DNA of 64,000 nt from JAZKFT01 sp040386335 (GCA_040386335.1 JAZKFT010000034.1:1-64000), one strand, 5' to 3'; counted from the stretch's first letter, positions 8,162 through 16,582 are shown. Notes: generated by a model from the sequence alone, not told the origin. A program made the numbers and translations.

Positions 8162-8254
8162 ACATTTGCTCATCTGCACATTTTCTCATCTGCACATTTG
8201 CTCATCTGCACATCTGCACATTTCCACATTTCCACATTTCCCACATTTCCACAT
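8162..8254. repeat. Tandem word-repeat block (CATCTGCACATTT / CCACATTT)
   Basis: About 90 bases made of near-repeats: CTCATCTGCACATTT four times with drift, then TCCACATTT four times. It starts immediately after the stop codon of the DUF4255 gene. The unit length and spacing are irregular and there are no unique spacers, so it is not a CRISPR array. Similar blocks of CCACATTT or TGTGCAAA lie at 12532-12568, 16597-16630, 16708-16745 and 24461-24498. Confidence 0.7.
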
Positions 8255-8258
8255 TGAT

Positions 8259-8837
8259 TCAATTCTTCTGCTTATCATCTATCACGATCTCCACAATCGC
8301 CGGTGCATTGGCTTTGTCGGTTCTTTCGTCGATGGTCATCATCCTCATTTTAAAAATGACCGATGGAATATACTTTCCACCGAGTGACGTCCATAGCTGG
8401 TGCATTTGCTCCAGGTTCAGGCTTACAAGGTCAAAAACAACCCTTTCTACTTCTTCGTCTAAACCCGTAGTGTTGGTAGCATCAAAAACGTATTTCACCT
8501 GGAAAAAACGGATGACGCCTTCGATTAATGGCAATGCCTTTTCGTAGCTGTGGGTAGCCGAAAAAATAAGCGTGATATTGAAATGCAAAGGCGGATTACG
8601 ATAAATGGTCCGGTCGCCCTGTTTGATAAAATGATCCGGTGTTTTAGCTATCCGGTCTTCTTCAATATTGACCAGCGAAACAATCAGTTTATCCTTAAGC
8701 GAAGCGGTGAATTCATCTCCGTCATTGAACATAGAGATGTTGCCGAGCATCAATGGCTTTTGTGGATTTCCGGGGTCGAGGAAAGTATTGATTTCTTCCG
8801 AAACCAACAGCAAGGTATCGTAGATAAGGGATTTCAT
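8259..8837 (-). CDS. DUF4255 protein (Afp16/Pvc16-like tail terminator)
   Basis: A 192-residue protein of the DUF4255 family. It starts MKSLIYDTLLLVSEEINTFL and contains the typical LIVSLVNIEEDRIAKTP strand, then RNPPLHFNITLIFSATHSYEKAL and a C-terminal LGGKYIPSVIFKMRMM with a DER-like turn. Members equivalent to Afp16/Pvc16 cap the distal end of the tube and sheath and set particle length. It is the first gene of the visible operon, the usual place in Bacteroidota clusters, and a promoter-like sequence lies about 50 bases upstream. No signal peptide is seen, which fits cytoplasmic assembly. Confidence 0.88.
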   Translation of the reverse strand: MKSLIYDTLLLVSEEINTFLDPGNPQKPLMLGNISMFNDGDEFTASLKDKLIVSLVNIEEDRIAKTPDHFIKQGDRTIYRNPPLHFNITLIFSATHSYEKALPLIEGVIRFFQVKYVFDATNTTGLDEEVERVVFDLVSLNLEQMHQLWTSLGGKYIPSVIFKMRMMTIDERTDKANAPAIVEIVIDDKQKN

Positions 8838-8883
8838 AGTTAGGATAAAGCCAACTAATGCCGGTTTAGTTCATTAGCGAATC

Positions 8884-8914
8884 CTAAAGTAGAAATCTAT
8901 TTTGACCTGTGCAA
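8884..8914 (-). promoter_or_regulatory. Candidate promoter of the injection-system operon
   Basis: On the minus strand, TTG (8914-8912) is followed after 20 bases by TACTTTAG (8891-8884). This is close to the Bacteroidota pattern of TTG or TTTG about 19-21 bases before TAnnTTTG. The predicted transcript would start about 40 bases before the DUF4255 ATG. One mismatch in the -7 box and no experimental support make this tentative. Confidence 0.35.
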
Positions 8915-8987
8915 TAGGGTAACATAGTTTTAATGAGCCAAAGCGGTAAATGAATTAGCATACGGGTGTCCCGGGCAGGAAAGGGCA

Positions 8988-9012
8988 TAAAAAAAGAAGA
9001 CACGCTGTCTTC
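8988..9012 (-). terminator. Rho-independent terminator after the SDR gene
   Basis: Reading the minus strand from the SDR stop at 9049, the sequence folds as GAAGACA-GCG-TGTCTTC (9012-8996) and then runs into TTTTTTTT (8995-8988). The 7-bp stem plus U-tract fits an intrinsic terminator that closes the kduI-SDR unit and insulates it from the injection-system operon downstream. Confidence 0.7.
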
Positions 9013-9048
9013 CTTCTTTTTATTCTATAAAATAAATGGATCAACTTG

Positions 9049-9867
9049 TTACACCCCACCAAAAATGCTAAAGCCTCCGTCCACGCAAATCATGGAGCCG
9101 GTTACAAATTTCGAAGCATCACTCAGCAACCATACTAACGCACCAATCAGTTCGTCGGGTTCACCAAAGCGCTTGAAAGGGGTTTGGGTAATTACTTTTT
9201 GCCCGCGATCGGTATAGCCGCCATCGGGCGTCGTTAGCAGGTTCCGGTTTTGCTCGGTGAGAAAAAAACCCGGCGCCAAGGCATTCATCCGGATCTTATC
9301 ACCATAGCGGTTGGCCAGTTCTACGGCAAACCATTGGTTGTAACAATCCACGGCAGCTTTGCCCATATTGTAGCCCAACACTTTGGTAATGGCCCTTTTG
9401 CTGTTCATGCTGCTGATGTTTACGATGCTGCCTTTACCTCTTTGGGCTATGGCTTCACCAAAAACCTGGGTGGGGATGATGGTGCCCCAAAGGTTAATGT
9501 CCATTACCTTTTTCATTCCTGCAATGCTCATAGCAAAAACGCTCTGATCGGGCTGCAATACGCCTTCGGGTGCATTACCTCCGGCAGCATTTACAAGGCC
9601 ATCTATACGGCCCCATTTGGCCAATACAGCTTCTTTAGCTGCTACCAGTTGCGCTTCATCCATTGCGTCGGCTATTAAGGCTATCGCTTCGCCACCCGCG
9701 GCATTTATTTCTTCTGCCCGCTGATTGGCCACTTCGGCATTGCGGCCCAGGATGCCCACTTTGCCCCCAGCCGCCACAATTCCTTTAATAAATGAATATC
9801 CAAGGATACCGGTTCCACCAGTAACGACGATGACTTTGTCTTTGAGAGAAAAATTTTCTATGCTCAT
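9049..9867 (-). CDS. SDR-family D-mannonate oxidoreductase (fructuronate reductase type)
   Basis: A 272-residue short-chain dehydrogenase. The cofactor motif TGGTGILG is at about residues 16-23, NAAGG near 93 is the structural N-A-G, and the catalytic set is S (NISSM), Y (LGYNMGKAA) and K. The long segment APGFFLTEQNRNLL and the ending CVDGGFSIFGGV match the SDR-type D-mannonate oxidoreductases of uronate catabolism rather than KduD, which is about 20 residues shorter. The expected reaction is fructuronate to D-mannonate with NAD(P)H. It follows kduI by about 200 bases on the same strand, and a terminator follows it, so the two form a uronate pathway unit. The exact substrate is inferred. Confidence 0.75.
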   Translation of the reverse strand: MSIENFSLKDKVIVVTGGTGILGYSFIKGIVAAGGKVGILGRNAEVANQRAEEINAAGGEAIALIADAMDEAQLVAAKEAVLAKWGRIDGLVNAAGGNAPEGVLQPDQSVFAMSIAGMKKVMDINLWGTIIPTQVFGEAIAQRGKGSIVNISSMNSKRAITKVLGYNMGKAAVDCYNQWFAVELANRYGDKIRMNALAPGFFLTEQNRNLLTTPDGGYTDRGQKVITQTPFKRFGEPDELIGALVWLLSDASKFVTGSMICVDGGFSIFGGV

Positions 9868-9961
9868 GTTTGATGATTTTAGTTATTTGGAGTTTGCGTT
9901 TTAAAACTAATTTTCAGCAGGATTAACGGCGCAGCCTATAATTGAAGATTGCTCAAATTCA

Positions 9962-10059
9962 GTGGTCGGTGAGGACACCGACCACGGCGGCTGAAATTCG
10001 AAGATCTTCTCCTGGAAGTTGCTTCAGGCAATCCCGGACGTCCGGGATTCGCAATGACT
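9962..10059. repeat. Composite palindromic repeat between kduI and the SDR gene
   Basis: Two structures lie together. First is a perfect 10-bp hairpin GTGGTCGGTG-AGGA-CACCGACCAC at 9962-9985. Second is a partial copy of the dispersed element (GGCAATCCCGGACGTCCGGGATTCGCAATGAC-like, 10027-10059) with the 16-base palindrome TCCCGGACGTCCGGGA at 10032-10047. The same 16-mer occurs at 50778-50793. They fill most of the gap between the two coding regions. Confidence 0.7.
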
Positions 10060-10072
10060 GGGAGTTTATAGC

Positions 10073-10909
10073 TTATAACAAACTTGTAATCGGCGCCGGA
10101 TCCATATCCGTAAACACTAAGTTCTCCCCGCCCATGGCCCATATAAAACTGTAAGAGGCCGTACCGCTTCCGCTATGGATGCTCCATGGTGGTGATACAA
10201 TGGCCTGGTGATTTTTTACTACCATATGCCGGGTTTGCTGCGGTTCGCCCATGTAATGAAAAACGGCGTGGCCTTCCGGTACATCAAAATAAAAATAAAC
10301 CTCGCTGCGGCGGTCGTGTACATGTGGCGGCATGGTGTTCCAAACACTGCCGGGGTGCATTACGGTAAGGCCCATTACCAGCTGGCAGCTTTTAATGCCA
10401 TCGATATGAATGTATTTGTAAATGGTGCGGTTGTTAGCCGTCTCGCTGCTGCCCAGTTGTATCGGTGTGGCATCTTTACTTTCCATTTTTGCAGTAGGAT
10501 GGCTTTGATGGGCCGGTGTACTCAGCAGGAAAAATATGGCTGGGTTATCGCCGGCAACCGATTCAAACGAAACTTCTTTTACGCCCTTGCCCACATAAAC
10601 GCAATCTAATTTTTGAAGACTGTATTTTTCGCCATCGGCTGTCACAGTTCCGTCGCCACCTACATTGATGATACCCATTTCTCTCCTTTCCAAAAAGGTT
10701 TCAGCGCGGAGGTTTTCGTAAGTATCCAGGGTTAATGCTTTTGTTACCGGTTTTGCCAGGCCGGTGATCATCCGCTCGTAATGGGAGTACACAAAGTTGA
10801 TGGTATCATCTTTTACCAGTGCTTCCATCAGGAATCTCTGGCGGATGGTTTCAGTACAGTATTGTTTAAAATCTTCGGGGTGCACGGCTTGCAAAACGGG
10901 TAATTCCAT
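10073..10909 (-). CDS. kduI: 5-dehydro-4-deoxy-D-glucuronate isomerase
   Basis: KduI interconverts 5-keto-4-deoxyuronate and 3-deoxy-D-glycero-2,5-hexodiulosonate in breakdown of pectin and other uronate polymers, and in E. coli it also acts on hexuronates. From the ATG at 10909 the protein is 278 residues, the family length. It keeps the cupin zinc ligands H196, H198, E203 and H245 in NTMPPHVHDRRSEVYFYF and PPWSIHSG. Other family blocks are FLERREMGIINVGG and CVYVGKGVKEVSF. The frame is open to 10957, but the alignment with E. coli KduI favours 10909. The SDR downstream would take the next reduction step. No lyase or transporter is nearby. Confidence 0.93.
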   Translation of the reverse strand: MELPVLQAVHPEDFKQYCTETIRQRFLMEALVKDDTINFVYSHYERMITGLAKPVTKALTLDTYENLRAETFLERREMGIINVGGDGTVTADGEKYSLQKLDCVYVGKGVKEVSFESVAGDNPAIFFLLSTPAHQSHPTAKMESKDATPIQLGSSETANNRTIYKYIHIDGIKSCQLVMGLTVMHPGSVWNTMPPHVHDRRSEVYFYFDVPEGHAVFHYMGEPQQTRHMVVKNHQAIVSPPWSIHSGSGTASYSFIWAMGGENLVFTDMDPAPITSLL

Positions 10910-10956
10910 AGTGACTTTTTTTTGATTGGTGAAAAGGAGTTGGTTAAGGTAATTCA

Positions 10957-10986
10957 AAAAAATATTGCTGCGGCAATATCAGTCAA
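10957..10986 (-). promoter_or_regulatory. Candidate promoter of kduI
   Basis: On the minus strand TTG (10986-10984) and TATTTTTT (10964-10957) are separated by 19 bases, close to the Bacteroidota TTG-n19-TAnnTTTG pattern. It predicts a leader of about 40 bases before the ATG at 10909. A 14-base perfect palindrome, ATGCCGGCCGGCAT, lies just upstream at 11005-11018 and could be an operator. Confidence 0.4.
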
Positions 10987-11065
10987 CGCTTTGAAAAAAT
11001 GACTATGCCGGCCGGCATTAGGAGAATTTATTTGCGAAAACGTTTGCACGAAAAATCGCTGTTGC

Positions 11066-11091
11066 AAAAAAAATCCTGCCGGGGGCAGGAT
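11066..11091 (-). terminator. Rho-independent terminator of the nuo operon
   Basis: Fifteen bases after the nuoN stop codon, the minus strand reads ATCCTGCC-CCC-GGCAGGAT (11091-11073) followed by a run of T (11072-11066). The GC-rich 8-bp stem and T-tract form a textbook intrinsic terminator closing the nuoA-N unit. Confidence 0.85.
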
Positions 11092-11106
11092 CAGGTTTGA
11101 TATCAT

Positions 11107-12525
11107 TTAAAAGTACAAATGCTGTAATAACCAGCCCGGTTGAATACCGAGTATGATGATCAATACTGCCACTGCAATCAGCACATATTTAAACGTGGCG
11201 CTTGCTTCGATTTTCTGGCCTTCACCATTTTTAAAGTACATGGCTTGTATCACCCTGAAATAATAGTACACACTCACAGCTGCACAAAGCATCGCGATAA
11301 TAAACATCCAAAGAAATCCGGCATTGTTTTTCATGGCTGCAGAGACGATGTAAAACTTAGCGAAAAAGCCCGCCGTTAAAGGTATACCCGCCAGCGACAG
11401 AAAGAAAATGGTGTTGAGCAACGCCAGCAAAGGTTCCTTTTTTGCAAGCCCGTTGTAGCCATCGAAAGTGTAGTCGTCCATGCGGTTAAGAATGGAAAAG
11501 ATGCCGATGGTAGCCAGGCAATAAGCAGCTGCATATAATACGATAGCTTCCTTGGTTTCCGGCGTAAACGCAAATAACGCAAACATCATAAACCCGGCCT
11601 GGGCAATAGAACTGTAAGCCAGCATCCGCTTAACACTTTGCTGGAATACAGCTGTAATATTTCCAATCAGCAATGTAGCCGTCACAATGATGGCTACCAG
11701 CATCTGGTATTTTTCACCAAGCTTTCCATGATTCCCCTCGAACAGCTTAATAAAGGCAACAAAGGCAGCAACCTTAACGATGGTGGCCATAAAGGCAGTA
11801 AAAGGAGTTGGAGCGCCGTCATACACGTCAGGTGTCCAAAAATGGAAAGGGGCGGCGGATACCTTGAAAGACATGCTTATCATCAGCAAAATCAATCCGC
11901 CTATAAGTCGATAGGTTTCAGTTAATGATATTGTGCCCGTGGCGCTACCAGCTGTAGCGAGTGAGCCTTTGGCTGCAATATCAACCATAAAAAAAGATCC
12001 CGTAGCCCCATATACCAATGCGATACCCAGTAGCATAAGGCCTGTGCTAAAGGCGCCCATCATAAAATATTTCAGACCGGCTTCGTTGCTCTTCATATTG
12101 AGCTTGTCGCTGGCTGTAAGAATATACAACGGGATAGAAATGATTTCAATACCCAGGAACAACATGAGCAGCGATTGGTACGATGTTGCAATACCGATAC
12201 CGCAAAACACAAAGAAGATCAACGCATAATAATCTGGCACATTATCGCCTACTTTTTCAATATCCCTTGACTGCAGCAAAAAATAAATGACAGCCGCAAT
12301 AAGAAGCACTTCGTTTATGAGCAGGCCAAGCGAATTAAATCCCAACATCCCTTTCAGATCAATATGAAACAGGGGTGCACCTACACGTAGCTCGTAGGTG
12401 TTACCGGCCAGCACCAGAAGCAGGCATGCCAGCGCCAAATCGCTAACCCTCCGTTTGCTTTTAACGAAAAGGCCGCCAATCATCATTACCACACCGGCGA
12501 TTGCCGCAAATATTATCAGGTTCAT
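11107..12525 (-). CDS. nuoN: NADH-quinone oxidoreductase subunit N
   Basis: NuoN is an antiporter-like membrane subunit of complex I that helps pump protons. The protein of about 472 residues is almost wholly transmembrane, with the family blocks YYALIFFVFCGIGIATSYQSL, GIEIISIPLYIL, SFKVSAAPFHFWTPDVYDGAP and SVKRMLAYSSIAQAG. The frame extends to 12549, but those eight extra codons are read from the TGTGCAAA word-repeat block. The ATG at 12525 gives MNLIIFAAIAG, a normal membrane start. It is the last gene of the nuo operon, about 260 bases after nuoM, and is followed by a strong terminator. Confidence 0.95.
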   Translation of the reverse strand: MNLIIFAAIAGVVMMIGGLFVKSKRRVSDLALACLLLVLAGNTYELRVGAPLFHIDLKGMLGFNSLGLLINEVLLIAAVIYFLLQSRDIEKVGDNVPDYYALIFFVFCGIGIATSYQSLLMLFLGIEIISIPLYILTASDKLNMKSNEAGLKYFMMGAFSTGLMLLGIALVYGATGSFFMVDIAAKGSLATAGSATGTISLTETYRLIGGLILLMISMSFKVSAAPFHFWTPDVYDGAPTPFTAFMATIVKVAAFVAFIKLFEGNHGKLGEKYQMLVAIIVTATLLIGNITAVFQQSVKRMLAYSSIAQAGFMMFALFAFTPETKEAIVLYAAAYCLATIGIFSILNRMDDYTFDGYNGLAKKEPLLALLNTIFFLSLAGIPLTAGFFAKFYIVSAAMKNNAGFLWMFIIAMLCAAVSVYYYFRVIQAMYFKNGEGQKIEASATFKYVLIAVAVLIIILGIQPGWLLQHLYF

Positions 12526-12531
12526 AATTAG

Positions 12532-12568
12532 AAATGTGCAAATGTGCAAATATGCAAATGTGCAAATT
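12532..12568. repeat. Word-repeat block (AAATGTGCAAA / TATGCAAA)
   Basis: The sequence GAAATGTGCAAATGTGCAAATATGCAAATGTGCAAA contains four near copies of an 8-9 base unit, directly upstream of the nuoN start. The rest of the nuoM-nuoN gap (12569-12785) holds more word repeats such as CCAATCACCAATCAACTAATCCCTAATC next to the nuoM stop. I see no gene there. Confidence 0.7.
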
Positions 12569-12785
12569 GGCTACCATTTTGTTGTTTAATACTAGTCTAT
12601 TCTATAAGCCTCCGCCTTCACAATATTTCCCATTGGTCTCACGCTTTCCTTACTGACGGGCCCTGCACTTTTTCAATTATCCAAACATTTGTTCTTCCAC
12701 ATCATCAATTGTAATTATCTACAGTTTAAGCCTAAATCACCCTCAAATCTGCGATACCAATCACCAATCAACTAATCCCTAATCA

Positions 12786-14210
12786 CTACTTCGCCGTCAC
12801 CCACCCCATTACCTGTTCTCCCAAATGAAACATTGGTTTCGGATATACACCCATTACAAAAATCATCACTACAATAAGACTTAATGCGATGACCGTGTTT
12901 TTTGGTATGTCTGTCACTTTGAGAAAAGCCGAGGCTTCGCCCAGGAATACTCTTTGAATCATGTTAAGGGTGTAAACGGCCGCAAGAATAATACTCACTC
13001 CGGCTACTACTGCGAAGATGGGCTTGAATGCAAAAATGCCATTAAACATCAGGAACTCACCTACAAACGCATTGGTGAGTGGCAAGGCTATATTAGCCAG
13101 AGCCATCACTACCAAGAGTATGGCTAATACGGGTGCTTTATGCGCCAGGCCGCCGAGTTCGCTCATTTTGGTAGTGCCGGTTTGCTGTTCAATGGCGTTA
13201 GCGACGATCCACAAACCAATGACGTTTACCCCGTGGCTAAACAATTGAATATATACACCTTGCGTAGCTGCAGCATTGTTGGCAAAAAGGGCGGCACACA
13301 TTAACCCGATATGCGCTATGGATGAATAGGCGATCATCCTTTTAATGCTGTCCTGTTTCATGGCGATCAGCGACGCGTAGATCATACCAATTATGGAAAG
13401 TATCATTACGGTATCTGCCATCTTTACCGCCATCTGCGGAAATACCGGTAGCAACCAGCGTGCTACTGCAAACAAACCCATTTTTACCATGATACCACTT
13501 AGCACCATCGTAGTCGCCGTCGGCGCCTGTTCGTAAGTATCGGGCTGCCAGGTATGAAAAGGAAAGATGGGCATTTTGATAGCGAAAGCAATAAAAAAGA
13601 ACCAGAAGAAATAGCCCTGTTCCTGTTCGGTCAACACCACTTTGGTGAAACTGCTCCAGGCAAAAGAATGATCGGAAGTTTTGGAATAGAGATAGATGAT
13701 ACCGATCAGCATGATCAGGGAGCCGACAAAAGTGTAAATGAAAAACTTAAAGCTCACCTGTATGCGCTTGTCGCCGCCCCATTTGCTACAAAGAAAATAG
13801 GCCGGGATAAGCGCCAGTTCCCAAAAGAAATAGAACAATAAACAATCGGTGGAAAGAAATACGCCCATTAAACCAGCCTGGGTCAATAGCATTAATGCAT
13901 AAAACTGGTTGGCGTCTTTGTATTGATTGTTGCGGGTAGCAATAAAAATAATAGGATAACTGATGGCCGTTAACAACACCAGTATTTTGGCCATCCCATC
14001 TGTTCCCAGCGAAAAATTACTGTTAAGAACAGAGAGCCAGCTTCGGCTATAGGTGAGCGAACCTGGCGGTAAGCTAATAGCGTAGCAGGCTGTTGCCAAT
14101 ACAAGTACAGAGGCAATCAGGGCAAATGTTTTGGGTGCATCGTTCCCTTTAAAAAAGAACGAGGCAAGGCCAAACACCAGCGGGATCAATATGAGTGAAA
14201 CAAGGATCAT
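12786..14210 (-). CDS. nuoM: NADH-quinone oxidoreductase subunit M
   Basis: NuoM is the middle of the three antiporter-like proton-pumping subunits of complex I. The protein has 474 residues with many membrane helices. Family blocks include FFWELALIPAYFL, KFFIYTFVGSLIMLIGII, FAIKMPIFPFHTWQPDTYEQAP and DSIKRMIAYSSIAHIGLM, carrying the conserved Glu and Lys of the proton path. It starts 6 bases after the nuoL stop, implying translational coupling. The C-terminus ends GWVTAK. The length is typical. Confidence 0.96.
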   Translation of the reverse strand: MILVSLILIPLVFGLASFFFKGNDAPKTFALIASVLVLATACYAISLPPGSLTYSRSWLSVLNSNFSLGTDGMAKILVLLTAISYPIIFIATRNNQYKDANQFYALMLLTQAGLMGVFLSTDCLLFYFFWELALIPAYFLCSKWGGDKRIQVSFKFFIYTFVGSLIMLIGIIYLYSKTSDHSFAWSSFTKVVLTEQEQGYFFWFFFIAFAIKMPIFPFHTWQPDTYEQAPTATTMVLSGIMVKMGLFAVARWLLPVFPQMAVKMADTVMILSIIGMIYASLIAMKQDSIKRMIAYSSIAHIGLMCAALFANNAAATQGVYIQLFSHGVNVIGLWIVANAIEQQTGTTKMSELGGLAHKAPVLAILLVVMALANIALPLTNAFVGEFLMFNGIFAFKPIFAVVAGVSIILAAVYTLNMIQRVFLGEASAFLKVTDIPKNTVIALSLIVVMIFVMGVYPKPMFHLGEQVMGWVTAK

Positions 14211-14216
14211 GAAATA

Positions 14217-16172
14217 TTATTTACCGAAAAGGTTTTTTATTGCCTTAATATCCGGGGTGAAGCCAAATCCAAGGAGGAACAGCACTACAATAGCGGCTAC
14301 CATGATAAGTATATAATTACCAATCACCCCGCTTTGCAAATGACGGAACTGGCGGCTTAAATACTGCAGACCGCGACCGACGCCATTTACGAGTTTATCA
14401 ATCCCACTTTTTTCAATCACACTATTAAAGAAAGCACCAAGACCCAGCAATGGTTTTACAACAGCTGCATTGTAGATCTCATCCACATACCATTTATTTT
14501 CCAGCACTTTTCCCATACCAGTTTCTTCGACACCAGTCTTTTGATACTTACTGAATTTGTTCCAGGCAAAAGCAATAACGGCAAGTATCACTATTGTTGA
14601 TCCGATTAACAAACCCCATTCGGTATTATGATTTATTTCGTGTGGTTTTGCCAATTTAGCCGAGCCTTCGAATACAGGAGCCAGGTATTTTTCCAGGGCA
14701 TGGGCATTTGGTTTAAACAAAGCCGGGATACCGATAAACCCACCTATCGCAGCTAATATGGCCAATATCACCAACGGGATGGTCATCGCTTTCGGGCTTT
14801 CATGCGGGTGATGGTGTTCATCGCCCCGGAATTTCCCCTGGAACGTCATGCCATATAAACGGAACATATAAAATGCGGTCATCAGCGCAGCTGCCAAACC
14901 AATAAAGTACAAGACCGGGTTGTTGGCATAAGCACCCATCAGAATTTCATCTTTCGAAAAGAAACCACTAAACAGCGGCACACCTGAGATAGCCAAACAT
15001 CCTATGAGGAATGTGCCGTGCGTAACAGGCATATATTTTTTGAGTCCGCCATAATTGCGCATGTCCTGTTCGTGGTGCATACCGTGGATTACCGAACCGG
15101 CACCGAGGAACATCAGGGCTTTAAAGAAGGCATGCGTCATAACATGAAAAACAGCGCCCGTATAAGAGCCCACGCCCAAAGCCAGGAACATAAAGCCAAG
15201 CTGGCTAACTGTAGAATAGGCCAGTACCTTTTTAATATCGTTTTGCTTAAGGGCAATAGTAGCGGCCAATACGGCTGTGGCTAAACCAATAATAGCAACA
15301 ATATTGCTGGTGGTTTCGGCCAAGGTGAACATGATATTGCTGCGGGCAATCATATAGATACCGGCGGTCACCATGGTAGCCGCATGTATCAGGGCTGAGA
15401 CAGGGGTGGGACCGGCCATGGCGTCGGGCAGCCAGGTGTATAATGGAATCTGCGCACTTTTACCTGTGGCACCCAAAAAGAGTAATAAAGTAATACCTAC
15501 AAGAGCCGGATCATTTGCCGATAATGTGCCTTCCCCATGTTGTTTGGCTATCGCAGCAAAGAGGTCGGTAAAATTTACGGTGCCAAACTTTTGCATCATC
15601 CAGAATACTGCAAGGAGTACACCCAGATCGCCGATACGGTTCATGATAAAAGCCTTCTTGGCCGCATTGTTATAATCCGTTCTTTTAAACCAGAACCCGA
15701 TGAGCAGGTAGGAGCAAAGACCCACACCTTCCCAACCGATGAACATGATGACATAGTTGGCGCCCATAACCAGCAGCAGCATGGAAAAGACAAACAGGTT
15801 GAGATAGGCAAAATACCGGGCAAAATGTTTGGGTTCCTCCTCGTGCATGTAAGCAGTGGAGTAAATATGTATCAGTGTGCCAACCCCGGTGATGATCAAC
15901 AGGAAGATGGCAGATAACTGATCTATCTGGAAAGCAAACGGGATAGAGACCTTACCGACACTGATAAAATCGAAATAGCGGGCGACATGCGCTTCGTCTG
16001 CATTGACATTACTAAACAGCCAAACGCTAACGATAAACGAAAGTAACACGGAGCCACACCCGATGATGCCAACCATCTGTTTTGAAAGATTGTTCCTGAA
16101 AAGTCCAATGATCAAAAACCCGATCAGCGGAAAGATGGGAACCAGCCATGCATATTGAAGTACGTTCGTCAT
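14217..16172 (-). CDS. nuoL: NADH-quinone oxidoreductase subunit L
   Basis: NuoL is the distal antiporter-like subunit of complex I and carries the long lateral helix along the membrane arm. The protein has 651 residues, a little longer than the E. coli form. Clear blocks are YVIMFIGWEGVGLCSYLLIGFW in two halves, KSAQIPLYTWLPDAMAGPTP, ALIHAATMVTAGIY and NDIKKVLAYSTVSQLGFM. A cytoplasmic His-rich loop (GDEHHHPHESP) is present at about residue 450. The C-terminal region contains the expected long helix and a final transmembrane helix. The start ATG is at 16172, and a perfect 19-bp hairpin lies between it and nuoK. Confidence 0.96.
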   Translation of the reverse strand: MTNVLQYAWLVPIFPLIGFLIIGLFRNNLSKQMVGIIGCGSVLLSFIVSVWLFSNVNADEAHVARYFDFISVGKVSIPFAFQIDQLSAIFLLIITGVGTLIHIYSTAYMHEEEPKHFARYFAYLNLFVFSMLLLVMGANYVIMFIGWEGVGLCSYLLIGFWFKRTDYNNAAKKAFIMNRIGDLGVLLAVFWMMQKFGTVNFTDLFAAIAKQHGEGTLSANDPALVGITLLLFLGATGKSAQIPLYTWLPDAMAGPTPVSALIHAATMVTAGIYMIARSNIMFTLAETTSNIVAIIGLATAVLAATIALKQNDIKKVLAYSTVSQLGFMFLALGVGSYTGAVFHVMTHAFFKALMFLGAGSVIHGMHHEQDMRNYGGLKKYMPVTHGTFLIGCLAISGVPLFSGFFSKDEILMGAYANNPVLYFIGLAAALMTAFYMFRLYGMTFQGKFRGDEHHHPHESPKAMTIPLVILAILAAIGGFIGIPALFKPNAHALEKYLAPVFEGSAKLAKPHEINHNTEWGLLIGSTIVILAVIAFAWNKFSKYQKTGVEETGMGKVLENKWYVDEIYNAAVVKPLLGLGAFFNSVIEKSGIDKLVNGVGRGLQYLSRQFRHLQSGVIGNYILIMVAAIVVLFLLGFGFTPDIKAIKNLFGK

Positions 16173-16180
16173 TTATTAGT

Positions 16181-16245
16181 ATGAGTGATGAGTAATGAAC
16201 GATGAGTGACGGTAATTGTGCTTCATTACTCATCACTCATTATTG
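16181..16245. repeat. Perfect 19-bp inverted repeat between nuoK and nuoL
   Basis: ATGAGTGATGAGTAATGAA (16181-16199) and its exact reverse complement (16222-16240) flank a 22-base loop. The words ATGAGTGATGAG and AATGA are repeated inside. The hairpin fills the gap between the nuoK stop and the nuoL start, so it would form in the mRNA. No T-run follows, so it may affect mRNA stability or translation rather than termination. Confidence 0.75.
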
Positions 16246-16246
16246 A

Positions 16247-16582
16247 TTAATTCTTGAGCCTGTTCAAAAAGTTAATATCTACACTATGCACCTTTCGGTA
16301 CATTAAGACAATAATAGCAAGACCTACACTTACTTCTGCTGCCGCCACTACCATGATGAAAAATACAAATAGCTGTGCATCGGTACCAACCGTTGTGTTG
16401 GGATCGATCAGAACTGCTTTGGCATAATGCATTTTACTAAAGGCCACCAGCAGGAGGTTTACCGCATTCAACATGAGCTCAATACACATAAACACAATTA
16501 TGGCATTGCGGCGTGTAAGCACCCCCGCCACTCCTATACAAAACAGGATGACAGCCAAGTAGATATAATAATTTATTGGCAT
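16247..16582 (-). CDS. nuoK: NADH-quinone oxidoreductase subunit K
   Basis: NuoK is a three-helix membrane subunit of complex I. The protein has 111 residues. The first helix is YYIYLAVILFCIGVAGVLTRR, and the second contains the conserved glutamate in CIELMLNAVNLLLVAFSK. The third is LFVFFIMVVAAAEVSVGLAI with the second conserved Glu. Both glutamates take part in the proton path. The 165-base gap to nuoJ is filled by CCACATTT-type word repeats. Length and order are normal. Confidence 0.95.
   Translation of the reverse strand: MPINYYIYLAVILFCIGVAGVLTRRNAIIVFMCIELMLNAVNLLLVAFSKMHYAKAVLIDPNTTVGTDAQLFVFFIMVVAAAEVSVGLAIIVLMYRKVHSVDINFLNRLKN

Noticed and set aside
8162..8254. Possible CRISPR array
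   Set aside because: The repeated units are 8-15 bases, drift in sequence and are contiguous without unique spacers; no cas genes are in the window.
10910..10957. Longer KduI start at 10957
   Set aside because: The extra 16 residues have no counterpart in the family, and the candidate promoter -7 box overlaps that position.
11005..11018. ATGCCGGCCGGCAT as a firm operator site
   Set aside because: One copy near a promoter-like sequence is not enough; GGCCGGCC palindromes also occur inside coding regions and before tonB (31962-31975).
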